Shown here piece after piece: positions 22,901 to 33,870 of a DNA stretch of 64,000 bases. The stretch's first letter is position 1. Each line of letters opens with the position of its first letter. The DNA comes from Magnolia sinica (Eukaryota > Streptophyta > Magnoliopsida > Magnoliales > Magnoliaceae). Below the pieces are notes generated by a model. The model saw nothing but the letters and a program-made list of their open reading frames with translations, was not told the DNA's origin and made no database searches. The stretch lies in NCBI RefSeq assembly GCF_029962835.1, contig NC_080579.1:80059959-80123958 (forward strand). The letters are read 5' to 3'. The translations under genes were made by a program, and so were the position numbers.

Positions 22901-25703
22901 TCACATTAGGCCTCACTCGTGGGCCAATATATATAACATCAGGCCACATCAATGGGTTGAATTAAATGGGTCAAGTCAAAGGGGCCGATACAAATGGGCT
23001 AAGTCGAATGGGCTGGAAATACATCTCAATGGGCCTCATCATATGGGCCATAAACACATCACGTTTGGCCTTGCCCATGGGTCTCGAATACCTCACAACA
23101 GGCCACAACCCATGGGCTTCAAATACACAATAGGTGAGGCCTACACATGGGCCTTATACACATCAAGTGGGGTATATCAATGGGCCGCACTAATGGGCCT
23201 CATATACATTAAGTGGGCCGCAACCGCTACACCATTCATCCATCTATAAAGATTAGTTTAGAGTATTATCCAAAAATTGAATCATAACAAAGATCATCTG
23301 GACATACCACACATACCAGTGGTGATAATGATTTCCATCCTTAAAACTAAGGGGGGGCCACCATAGCATTTATTTTCCATCCAGTCTATTCATCTGGCCA
23401 CAAAGACCTAAACCAAGAGGAAAACAAATATCATATTGATCCAGAACCTCTTTGATCCCTAAGGATCTCAATGGTAGGCGTTCAATTCCGCACGTGTGGT
23501 CCACCTGATAGATCTGCCCCATTTTTAGTCCTAGGATGATCTCATAAAATGGATGGACAGTGTGAATGTAACGCATGCATCAAAGTTGGGGGTCTACATA
23601 CGTGCTCATCAAATGAATGGACGGTGTGAATACTAAATATATAGTACGGTGGGTCCCGCTCATTCCAAACGGACGGACGGCTAGAAAACCAAATCATATA
23701 TCAAGGTGGGTCCCATCCCATGTTGTCACGTACAACACGTGTGGGGTGGGCAACACACGATCTGGGATGGGATTGGATGGTGAGATATAAAACATACATT
23801 TGGGCCGTGCACACGTCCAGCCACTGGACTGTGATGTGAAATGCACACATCAAGTTGGACCCCACCCCACACGCAGGGGTGGGCCACGTCATCCAGATGG
23901 ATGGACGGTGTGCTATAACACATATCACGGTGGTCTGCACCGTTCATACATCATAGGTGGGTACCCACCGTCCAGGCTTGCTGGACAGCTGAGATATACA
24001 ATAATCATTAAGGTGGCCCCACCAGAGATTTAAATCTACCTCAGTCTAGGTGAGGTGGGTCCACGTGGGGCCCACATAATATAATATTATATTATATAAT
24101 AATACATACATATATATTATATAATACAGGGGGGTGTGGTACGTCCAGCGTCTGGTGAGTCCCACCGTCTCTAACAGCGGACGGTGGGGATGAAATGAAT
24201 ACACCTGACATCATTTCATAGCTATATAGCTAGTGAGGTATCTCTGCCCATCCGTCCAACAGGAGGGTCCCACATGGGGCCCACCACAGCATTTATATAT
24301 AATATAGTATGTTATTATTATATTTTTTTATTTTGAAAGAGGTCCAGCGTCCGGACCCTGGACGCTGGACGGTGTGTATAAAACACATACTCCATGTGGG
24401 CCCCACCAATCTGGACTGTCTGGACGACTCACGTCCTCAAGCAAGCCCCACCATCCCATGTGGACGGTGGGTGAAATACATACATTCAAGGTGCTTTCCC
24501 ACCATTTGGACGGTCTGATGGGTTCCCCCACACGGACCATGAAATACATGCTCCACCGTCCAAGGTCTGGACGGTGGAGACAACACATCAAGGTGGGGTC
24601 CACACGTGGCCACCTCACATGCATAGATGAAGCAAATAAATCATGGCGGGGTCCACAGGACCAAACTGCTATTTGTGTTTTCTCTTCACTCACGGTGTCA
24701 GCAGCACTGCTGCCTGCAGTGGATGAAAGATGTACATAATATATATTATGTATAAAATTCCTGGTGAGGTCCACGCATCCTACTGACGTCCTCCAATTGG
24801 ACTGTGTGCGATTTTCACACGTGCAGGGTGGAACCTACAGATGGACGGTATGGAGTACAGATACATCATGGTGGCCTGACACCATCCAAGCTAGTCCAGC
24901 AGATGGACGGCCAGATGCACACATACATTGAGGTGGGTCCTCACGGCCGTACGGCATAGATCAAGTGGGCCACCCCCATTATCATCTTTAATAAAAAAAA
25001 AAAGGGAGAGAGAGAAGGTGAGAGGAACGGTGAAAAATAGGAGGGACCCCACCACTATGGGCCCATCCAAGATACAAAACATACATCGAGATGGGTCCCA
25101 CCACATGTGGGCCCTCAAATAATCAAATCCACACAAACAAAACAAAAGAAAACACCCACCTTTGATCTGCTTGGACATCTTCCATCAATGCATCCTAGAG
25201 CTCCAAAGGGTGCATTTGAACGGTGGAGATTGATTTTGGAGAGTGGAATTGGGTGGTAGAGAGTGGGCCACACCAAGCTCCTCCGTGTGAATGAGTGATA
25301 TGAATTTGTGTAAGAGAGAGTACTTTACGTAAGAAAGAGTTGACTTTAAAAGAAAGGTGGTTGTACTTGGGGATGGGTGAGTGATGGAGGGTGATGTGTA
25401 CTTGATTGATTTGACATAATGTAAAGATTCTCTCGATAATTGCAACGTGCGGTGTTTTCTCGAACTGAATGCGAGCCCACATCTCCTGGCCAGTGTATAG
25501 CATCGGTGTGCGAGTCGCAGCGTTGGAATCGCGGCGACGGCGCGATCGCTAGGGTACAAGTTTTGAGTCGAGCCGACTCCGATATGTTCGACTCGTCTTA
25601 GAATCGCGCGCAAACGTCGAATATAGGTCGAGGGTCGCCGGAATTCAATCGGGAGGACTGCGAAAGCCTACGGAACGATACGGGCTAGGATATGGGTCTC
25701 ACA
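19985..25703 (-). mobile_element. 5.72-kb TG...CA element (long solo LTR, copy E2)
   Basis: It starts TGTCACGCCCCAAACCC and ends GGGTCTCACA, with the perfect 5-bp duplication CCATG at 19980-19984 and 25704-25708. It is colinear with 9941-16095: same ends, the 44-bp array (21930-22720), the TGGGCC array and the GGACGGT array. It differs by indels, including a foldback-type insertion near 23340-23600 and an AT-rich palindromic patch near 24080-24130. No gag/pol is present. It interrupts LTR D. Confidence 0.8.
21930..22720. repeat. 44-bp tandem array, sister copy
   Basis: Same unit as 11810-12760 (AATCGGTCACGACAATCGGG ...), with about 16-18 diverged copies and a stretch of irregular AATCG-rich sequence at its left end (21930-22140). 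Confidence 0.88.
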
Positions 25704-25708
25704 CCATG

Positions 25709-27073
25709 TTCCCAATGGATGTGTCCATTTATAACCATTAGTGTAATACAATCCCACTAAGACTCATGAACCGGGCATGGTGATATGGGACAACATATCT
25801 GAGCTGTCGGCCTACACTAGGGTGACAAGCCTCCCCGTAGTAACCAATGAGCAACTAAGACTTATGAGTCGGGCACAGTGGTATGGGACACTGTTTCCGA
25901 ACTGTAGACCTATGCTGAGGTGACGAGCCTCCCCATAGTGACCAGTGGGCGCTGATGGAGGTGATAAATCATTGTTCGAATGGCTCCTATCAAATTACAC
26001 GGCCAATGATTCCGTGCCAGAATACTGTTCGAACAACTCGAACGTGAATGAAATTAGTTGACGAGCCCTTTCCTTTATAGAGGTTTGGTTTTATGTGACA
26101 AGTTCGCATCTCAGAACTGAGTGATCATACTCGGTATTGGGTGACGACCCATACCGGGTTGATCCTCATACATTTAAGTATCATACCATACCTTTGGAAT
26201 TATTGATTTTTTATATAAACGGGTAACACCTATATTTGGATCAAGGGACACTAGTAAGGATCCACTACATGCGGCAACGAGCCACGTAATCCAAATAAGG
26301 ACTCGTGACATAACGTCGGTATCCTAACTTCGCCAATATGCTGGATGAATTGAACTTAATAATTACTCGGCTAACATAATCATTTATCACATCACATTAT
26401 TTAAAATGTGGCGAAACAAGTATTGAAATCGCATGTTAAGAAAATGTTGTCATTTACGAACTAGGTTGTCGGAGTCGCATGTTGAATGAGTGTCGAATGG
26501 TGAGAGCATACATCACGTCATATCTTCATATGCACATTTAACAAGAGTATTCATGAAATATTTGATTTCTTATTTTATCATTACCTGCATTGATTGGGTT
26601 GATAACATATATAATTTAAAACTAATGAAACTACTGAATTAGCTACTCACTCCCACCTGAAACGGTGTTTTAAAACACCAACCAAACATATTATTGATGT
26701 ATGTTTTATTGACACCTCCGGCGAATAGGCTTAGATCAGCTTGCGCCACCACCGTTAAGTTCTATAAGATTTGTAAAAAAATTGAAAACTTTACACTTTA
26801 ACCATCTTGGATATGTATATTGTTGCTTGTATAATCCTCATTAGGGGGAACACCACTTTTCAATTTTACTTTAACTGTTAGTCCTATTATTTTGAATCTT
26901 TTGTTATCTCTGCCTCGTTTTGGTTCCACTAAGTTGAATTGTGCAACTCTGATTATTCGTGTGCGGACTTCATATGAATTAGAATGAAGACGCATGTGCA
27001 TTTCATTAAGTTAACACCTAAAAACTCGGGATCGGAGTCTGTGTACTCGGGTGCCGATTGTCGGGGCATTACA
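25709..27073 (+). mobile_element. 3' part of LTR D after the nested element
   Basis: It contains two copies of a module around TATGGGACA..GAGCTGTCGGCCTACACTAGGGTGACAAGCCTCCCCGTAGT (25780-25850 and 25880-25940). The module is present in inverted orientation in LTR B (near 50920-51000) and LTR C (near 55550-55700). It also has the late-LTR motif TACTCACTCCCACCTG near 26645 and ends TACTCGGGTGCCGATTGTCG..CATTACA. Confidence 0.7.
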
Positions 27074-27370
27074 CCAAGGGAGGTCCCACATGATGAACGG
27101 CCCACATCAGAGGTGGAACCACATGATGGGCGATCCACATAAAAGGTGGGCTTCACATGATGTAGGAAGTGAAAATAAGCCCCACATGATGGACAATAAC
27201 ATTGATTTAGACCCCAGTTATAAAGTTATAAACTGTGCTCATTAAAGATTGGCCCCTAATGATGAATGTCCCACAACCAAGGTGGGGCTTGCATGATGGG
27301 TAAGCCACATTAAAAGTGAGGCCCACAATTCACATCAAAGGTTTGGCGCACAGGATGGACAGTGGATGTG
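27074..27370. repeat. Degenerate minisatellite, right part
   Basis: Units such as GGTCCCACATGATGAACGGC and CCACATCAGAGGTGG continue the array of 17440-17908. 27371-27590 beyond it is unrecognised AT-rich sequence with a MITE-like stretch (AAGTAACTTATCTCAAGTAA). Confidence 0.7.
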
Positions 27371-27754
27371 AGGTTGAACGAACAAACTTTCAGGATAATT
27401 ACCTGTGATATTGGAAACCAGCATGCTTTTCTACTTTTTAAATGATAAGTATGTCATTTACATGATGAAGTAGAAATCACTTATGGCATAAGTAACTTAT
27501 CTCAAGTAACTTACGATCCACACACTGCCTTGGTGAGATTGCTATATCAATCGAACATTTGTGATCCATAGTAAGAGGCATGGGCCAGCAAAAGATTGTT
27601 CTACTATCATAGATTCGTTTTCACGGTAGTATTACTGAAAATAAATCGCCTGATTGAACTGATGCTAACTAGTACAAATCAAATGATATTATTCAATCCA
27701 AAACTGACCATCAACTGCTTTAATAATGCTAAAATTGGAAATGAACAGTTAAAT

Positions 27755-28470
27755 TGGAATATCCTAGATAGAAAAATTTGTGTTTGGAAGTGTAAATTTG
27801 AAACCCTCTCAAATTTTATGGTATATTTGTATGAATATTTAAAGAGACCGAGTATATCATTTAAAATACTCAAAAGTGATTAAAATATACTACAACATAA
27901 ATAATTATGATAAAAAGCCCATCAAAATATACGTATTACCTGTTTGGGAGCGTGAATTTGAAACCCCCTGGATTCGGAACCCCCTGGGTTCTGTTTAGCA
28001 CCTTGGATTTAGAAGACCCTGGATTATAAAATTTGTGTTTGGGAGTATAGACTTGAAGCCCCTTCAAATTTTGTGATATATTTACATGAATATTCAATAA
28101 TGATATATTTACATGAATATTCAATGAGACCGATTAAATTATTAAAAATACTCAAAATTATTAAAATACACTACAACATAAACTATTATGATAACAAGCT
28201 CATCAAAATATACACATTGCCTGTTTGGGAGCATGGATTTGAAACCCCCTAGATTCGTAACCCCCTGGTTCTGTTTAGCACATTGGATTTAGAATACCCT
28301 GGATTGTAAACTTTGTGTTTGAGAGTGTAGATTTGAAGCCCCATCAAATTTTATCATATATTTGCATGAATATTCAATGAAATCGACTAAATTATTTAAA
28401 ATACTCAAAGTGATTAAAATATACTACAATATAAATAATTATGATATCAAGCCCATCAAAATATACACAT
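27755..28470. repeat. Three tandem AT-rich repeats of about 265 bp
   Basis: Units start near 27770, 28030 and 28310. Each has TTTGTGTTTG(G/A)(A/G)AGT followed by TTGAA(A/G)CCCC, CAAATTTT, TGAATATT, a run of ACTACAACATAAA and GATAA, then GCCTGTTTGGGAGC. The GATTTGAAACCCCCTGGATT part resembles ends of Tourist/Harbinger-type MITEs seen at 29830 and 31140. Confidence 0.75.
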
Positions 28471-28479
28471 GGGAAAAAA

Positions 28480-29580
28480 AAAATCCAAAACTTCAAGTGG
28501 GCCATAAAAGTGAGCCCACAAAATTTCACCATTGTCATGTGTTAAGATAAACATATTTACTCTAATTCCAAGTGGTCTAAATACGCACCATAGAAATTAC
28601 AAAACATACATGCACCCACATTAATAAATGAAAGGATAAAGACTGATTAATATACAAGGATAAAAACTGATCAAATATAAAGACCAAACTACACAATGGA
28701 GATTAAACTGCTACCGTTGAAAACTTCTCGAGGGCCACGTGAGTATAGGATGGAGCAGATATTTGTTTTTTCTCTTCATGCAGCCCCATGTAATTTTATA
28801 AATAGGTTGGATGGTAAATAAAAATCAAGATTGTCCCTAGAAAAGTTTCAACAGTGAGAATCATTTTAACCGTTAGTTCCTGTGTTGTGGTCCACTTAAG
28901 CCTCTAATCTGCCTCATTTTTGGGATTATACCCTATGATGATACGTAAAAATAGATGAACAGTGTAGATAAGACCCTACATCATGGTGACCACTCAAAGC
29001 TCACGAACGTTTTTAGTCGGAGACTGTAAGGATGCACCGTGAGTATTAGCATGTGGTGGCTCTACAGGGACTATTGCCCCTTCATTCTTATTTTTAAAAA
29101 ACAAAGTTGTCCACCTTCCGTAATGATAGTTAGAAATCCACTCCGACCATAATGTGAGTCATCTTATTTTAGGGCAAGGGCCTAAATTTCAGGGCCATTA
29201 GTAATTCAAGCTGATCACACAGTTAAAAACAGTATGCATAAGTAATTATAATCGTTGAATTTGTTTTCATTCCTATGGCCCACTTAAATGATATTTACAC
29301 TTAAATTTTTTTTTTCAAATCTTAAATTTCAATGGGCTATATGATGGCTGGATTACACCGTCCATATAAACATCATGGTGGGACATGAATAAAACGTTTC
29401 CATCCCTCCATTCATTGTTTCATTTGGTATAGCCCATTTGAAGCCTAAATCAGTATAATATCTTGGCCATACAAATGTTGACAAGTCATCGCATGGTCAA
29501 AATAGATTTTACATAACCATCATAGCGAGCCACCTAAATTATAGGTTACAATTCATTATATATATATATATATATATAAA
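28480..29580. other. Non-coding, foldback cassette and (TA)n
   Basis: 28700-29000 contains a diverged foldback cassette (AAAAGTTTCAACAGTGAGAA, GTGGTCCACTTAAG, AACAGTGTAGATAAGACCCT). 29558-29578 is a (TA)n microsatellite. No gene is seen. Confidence 0.55.
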
Positions 29581-29584
29581 CACA

Positions 29585-29966
29585 TTAAAGTGTAAACATA
29601 CTTTAACAGCAGCTCTCCTTCTACAAGCGATGGTAACAACAACAACCTTCCACAGTCCAGCAGCAACCTTCTTCTATAAAGAGATACTTGTGCGTGGTTG
29701 CACACGAAGAGAATTAAAGAGATACTTGTGCGTGGTTGCATGCAAAGAGAAGTTCTTAAAGAAAATCTCTCAACGGTCGAATTTCCTACCATTAAGTTAA
29801 TTTCAAAAGGCAATCCAAGGTTGACAATCCAAGGTCGGACCTTGAATTGCAAACCCCCTGATCGAGAAAATTTAAAACCCCTTGGAATTCAAAACCCACT
29901 TATTTTATAGTATCAAACAGACAGGGGATTGTCAATCCCCTCCAATCCATGGTGTCAAACAACCCC
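29585..29966. repeat. Left arm of a large inverted repeat (MITE family)
   Basis: It runs GTAAACATACTTTAACAGCAG ... ATCCATGGTGTCAAACAACCCC and is followed by TAA. It pairs with the inverted copy 31068-31460. The terminal sequence and TAA point to a Harbinger/Tourist-like MITE end. The arms face each other across 1.1 kb of unrelated sequence. Confidence 0.7.
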
Positions 29967-30654
29967 TAAAGTTGATAATATAATCTGGCTAGACTACTGT
30001 CAAAGATGGACCGCTATCCAAGACGAACAGTCTGACCAGTGTAATTAAGGATTAACATGTCCGAAGTTCATCTAACATGTACAACCTCTGAAATATCCCA
30101 TGAGTTTGGTTGCTTATCTTTGAAGCTACTTGAAAGCAATACAATTGTGATTAAAAGCATATATAATACGAATGAAAAGGAAACTTCTAAAATACATAAT
30201 TTCTATCACTGCATAAAAACACACCCCTGAACGTCTTTGGGGAATTATAAGGTTTTGATGCATCAAAAAATGAATGGTTATCTCCTGTTGCATGACCTGT
30301 GTTCCAGTGTTATAGGCCAATAACATGATGGTCCCAGCCCTGAATACGAGTCATCATCATCATAGCGATGGTGAATGGCTCATAAGCTCCCCAAAAAGGA
30401 AATGGAAATTAATACCACTTCATACCATGGTATGATTACCACTTCATACCATTGTCTTTTCCCGAAGTTGGAATCATATCACCTTCCAGATTTTTTTAAA
30501 GCATATCACCCACCCATTGTTTCATTCCCCTTCAAATGAAGGACAGAAGCATAAAACATACCATACATGGATTGAGTGCAAAGTAAGAAATGGGATGGAG
30601 GGCAAACTTATCCACTACCACCCAACCATGTGCAAATCTCTTGCTGATACGGGT

Positions 30655-30745
30655 CCATTCCCTCAATTTACATTCTATCCAAATAGGCCCTTAAGGTGCA
30701 TCCCCTCAATTTACATTCTATCCAAAATAGGCCCTCGAGGTCTCA
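30655..30745. repeat. Short direct repeat, about 41 bp x 2
   Basis: CCTCAATTTACATTCTATCC followed by AAA(A)TAGGCCCT occurs twice. The rest of 29967-31064 shows nothing recognisable; the 119-codon open frame over this repeat has no family signature. Confidence 0.8.
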
Positions 30746-31067
30746 AAAACATATCCGTCCAAACTCCAAAACGCATTCAAACATATATTTTCTCAACATT
30801 TCACAATTTTGGCAACAGAAGAAAATATAACAACATATCATCTACCAACACATGTGTCCTCTATGTACATCTCTAATCCAACATTCCAACCCTACTAACT
30901 TCTGCATCATGGCCCTTACCCTAATGTAACATTAACCACAAGTCCAATTCTTCCAAGTAAAAAAAGCGAGACCAAAATGAGAAGTACAGCTAGCTCATAG
31001 AGTCAAGTAAGCCTGCAAAACAAACAATCAAACCATTCCGAAAGACGAGCTCAAGCAGAGTCTATTA

Positions 31068-31460
31068 GGGGTCGCTTGGCACCTTGGATTGGAGGGGATT
31101 GGTAATCCCCTATCCGTTTGGCACCATAAAGTAACTAGGGGTTTTAAATCCAGAGGGTTTCAAATCCCCTCGATCAGGGGGTTTACAATCTAAGGTCGGA
31201 CTTTAGATTGACTTTTGAAATCAACTCAACGATCGAAATACCGTTGAGAGGTTTTCTTTAAAAATTTCTCTTCGCATGCAACCACGCACAAGTTTCTCTC
31301 TAATTCATCTTCTCTAAAAAAAAAAAAAAAAAAACCTCAACTTTACAGAAGAAAGTTGGTGTTGGACTGCGGAAGGTTACTGCTGAGACTGCGAAAGGTG
31401 CTGCTGTTGTCATCGCTTGTAGAAGGCAGAGCTGTTGTTAAGGTAGGTTTACATTTTAAT
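31068..31460. repeat. Right arm of the large inverted repeat
   Basis: It begins GGGGTCGCTTGGCACCTTGG after TTA and ends GCTGTTGTTAAGGTAGGTTTAC. It is the inverted copy of 29585-29966, with a poly-A interruption at 31315-31335. An inverted pair of a Harbinger-like MITE is the simplest reading. Confidence 0.7.
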
Positions 31461-33533
31461 AGCCAAGTTATAAAAAACCAAGGCCAATTGCTAAATAGCC
31501 AAGTATATCAACTCAAGAAAATGGTCCATTTAAGTAAAGTAGTAGATCTGAGTTGACAAAGACTGGCCAAATGCACCTAAAAGGCCTCATGTCTAAGCTT
31601 TTCAAACAATTTCTATGTCAGTCAATGTTGGAATGAGGTCAAAAATTGGAATCCACTCTGTCAGATGTGTTAGATCTCACTTCAGCTCACTGAGTTGGGC
31701 TTAAGTCGGGATTTTATACTTGTTTAATAAAGCTGAGCATACTTGAACATATACCTAGATCATTGACCCTAAATCAAGTCAAATGAGAGTCCACTCATAG
31801 GGCAGACCTGCAGATCTCACTATACCTCCCAACTCGGGTTCAACCTAAGAATTTATGCTCGTTTAGCAAACAGGTCAGGATCCTGCTGACCATAACTCAA
31901 CCTAAACCTAAATCACTACCACTAAATACAAATGAAAGCATGCATTTCTACTGGTGGGCTGGACTCAAACCAAACTAAAACCATGCGATTCTATCGAGGA
32001 CTGGGGCTTTGGACTACTTGTTAGGCTTGAACACACTTCAACCTAGCCCAGCTGCAATTAGAGGCTCCCCTCATCCTTTTGGATACAAGGAACTAAGGAG
32101 TGAATACAGAAATTGTAATGATTATTTTCATCTTTCACTAAAGAATGCAGTATTACAAAATTAGAGGTATTGCTTAAAGAGTAATGCTGCAGTAACTCAC
32201 GAACAACTCACCAAGCAATTGCCCCATGTGTCCCCTCTGCCGACATTAAATGCAACAGAACAGAATCATAGCAATCATATATCATTGGGGCCGACTATGA
32301 TGTGCGGGCTATCCATTCCATCCATCACTCCATCTCAAGCTTAGGCTAGAGTGAGAAAACCACACATATAAAACTCAAGTTAGCCACACAAAATGAAACA
32401 GCCTGGATACAATGCACACAACTGAGACCTTATTGGAACACACTAGAGGCTTGAATTAGGCTGATCTTTGATTTTTCTTCTTCATCTAAAGCTGTGTTCG
32501 CCTTTTGAATGGGTTGGAGGTCATGAAGATTTCAATAGTATGAGTTTCCATTTCCGCTGTTTCTTATGGTGCCGCCCCCTTGAGGTTTGAAGTGGTAATA
32601 ATTTTCAAACTAACATTCTTTTACACAACAGTGGGACCCATACAGATTTATGTTACTCAAACTACCCCCATCACATTCATTGGAGCAGACACATGCATCA
32701 GGGGTGAATCTCACTTGGCAGAATCACCTTGAGGCAAATCGCCATAAAATTATTCTTGTTTAAATACAAACATAAATCCCAATTCCATTGGATAACAATC
32801 ACCTTGTATCTTAAATGAAAGAATTGTAGATATGTATAATGATTATTTTGCGAAATCCACAGTTTCCCATATATCCACACAGTTCTAGTATCTTGTCAAT
32901 CAAAATCCTATTTCTTCTCCCAGTGGATTCCACATCCAAACATGCCCTAAACTACAAACTTCATTTAAGGCTTATTTGATAAGAAGGAAAATAAAGGAAA
33001 AGAAATCAATTTCTATTAACAATGACATTTTCTCAACTGTTCGATATGCAAAGAAAAGCAAGATTCACGAAGTCATTATCAACTTCATCAACAGTTAATT
33101 TTATCCAATATAAGATATGAAGTAATGATTTTCCAATGAATATGAAATTTTCACTAGTAAAATAAAAGAGAACTCATCACCTACAAGCTGCTTGAATGGA
33201 ACAAGTCACGCAGTGCATTTTTCACCCCAAAAAGAAAAAAAAAAAAAAAAAAAAAACAATTAAAGAGTGGTTGATAAATAATATAAGTCCATAGCCCACA
33301 ATATTTGGGTTGTTTGTTACAAAATTTGAAGCCTAAAGTGTCAAATATCGGATTCGCCAATGTGGAAGATTTTGGGAGTTTAGTATATTTGTTTTTGCTA
33401 TTTTAAGCCAAAATCTTTGTTGATGGATTTTTATTGTCTTAAATAAATTACTGATTGACTTAAAATCAATTATAGTTGATTTGAAATCAATTTAAGGTGG
33501 GTTTTTTTAATGTTGTAAATGGTGATAGCTAAG
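31461..33533. other. Intergenic, nothing recognised
   Basis: No conserved coding signature on either strand. There are weakly repetitive, CAAGTC/TTGGGC-rich stretches at 31640-32060 and a poly-A run at 33232-33256. Confidence 0.5.
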
Positions 33534-33618
33534 TAATGATAATATTTGGATATTGTTTGAAAAAATTGGTAATTAGTAATTACCATTTTTTCTAAACAAC
33601 ATTCAAATATTATCATTA
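33534..33618. repeat. Near-perfect 85-base palindrome (hairpin)
   Basis: The left arm TAATGATAATATTTGGATAT pairs with the right arm ...ATTCAAATATTATCATTA; the centre is near 33576. Weaker complementarity continues outward for about 25 bases on each side. A small MITE is the likely source. Confidence 0.8.
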
Positions 33619-33669
33619 CTCATTTACCGTCATAAAGAACTTGTCTTTAGGGTCTATGAAATGAGATAC

Positions 33670-33870
33670 AAATTGCATGGTGACCCGACATGACAGGATT
33701 TGATAAGGCCACATGTCGTTGTCAAAGATGGCCCCAATCTACATACTCAATCTTGCAACTTCCAAACATACTATGAATTGACCCATCTCTGATGGCGGCA
33801 CATGGCCCAATCAAATCCCACCACATCGGGTCACCACAAATATCTGTGGTGGCAAAGTCACCATGCAATC
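33670..33870. repeat. Long imperfect hairpin of about 80-base arms
   Basis: Left arm: GCATGGTGACCCGACATGAC, then AGGATTTGATAAGGCCACATG, then CAAAGATGGCCCCAAT. The right arm read in reverse gives GGTGACCCGATGTGGTGGGA, then TTTGATTGGGCCATG, then CAGAGATGGGTCAATT. The loop is about 30-40 bases. It could be a young inverted repeat, a MITE or a precursor of small RNA. Confidence 0.7.

Larger units (their letters stand above)
17909..27073 (+). mobile_element. Long LTR D, about 3.4 kb net, split by a nested element
   Basis: The left end TTTAACGTCCTGG is a decayed version of the TGTAACGCCCTG-type end; the right end is GTCGGGGCATTACA. Flanks are TTAAG (left) and CCAAG (right). The surrounding repeat reads ATCCAAGG elsewhere, so the left copy fits a 5-bp duplication of CCAAG with two C-to-T changes. 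The plus orientation is shown by a TATA box (18942), a GA-rich leader and a 3' module at 25750-25940. No internal retroviral genes are present. It is split at 19985-25703. Confidence 0.65.

Noticed and set aside
24328-24774. 148-codon minus-strand frame and a 121-codon plus-strand frame over it
   Set aside because: Both run over the GGACGGT palindrome array inside a long LTR, and both strands are open at once. No family motif.
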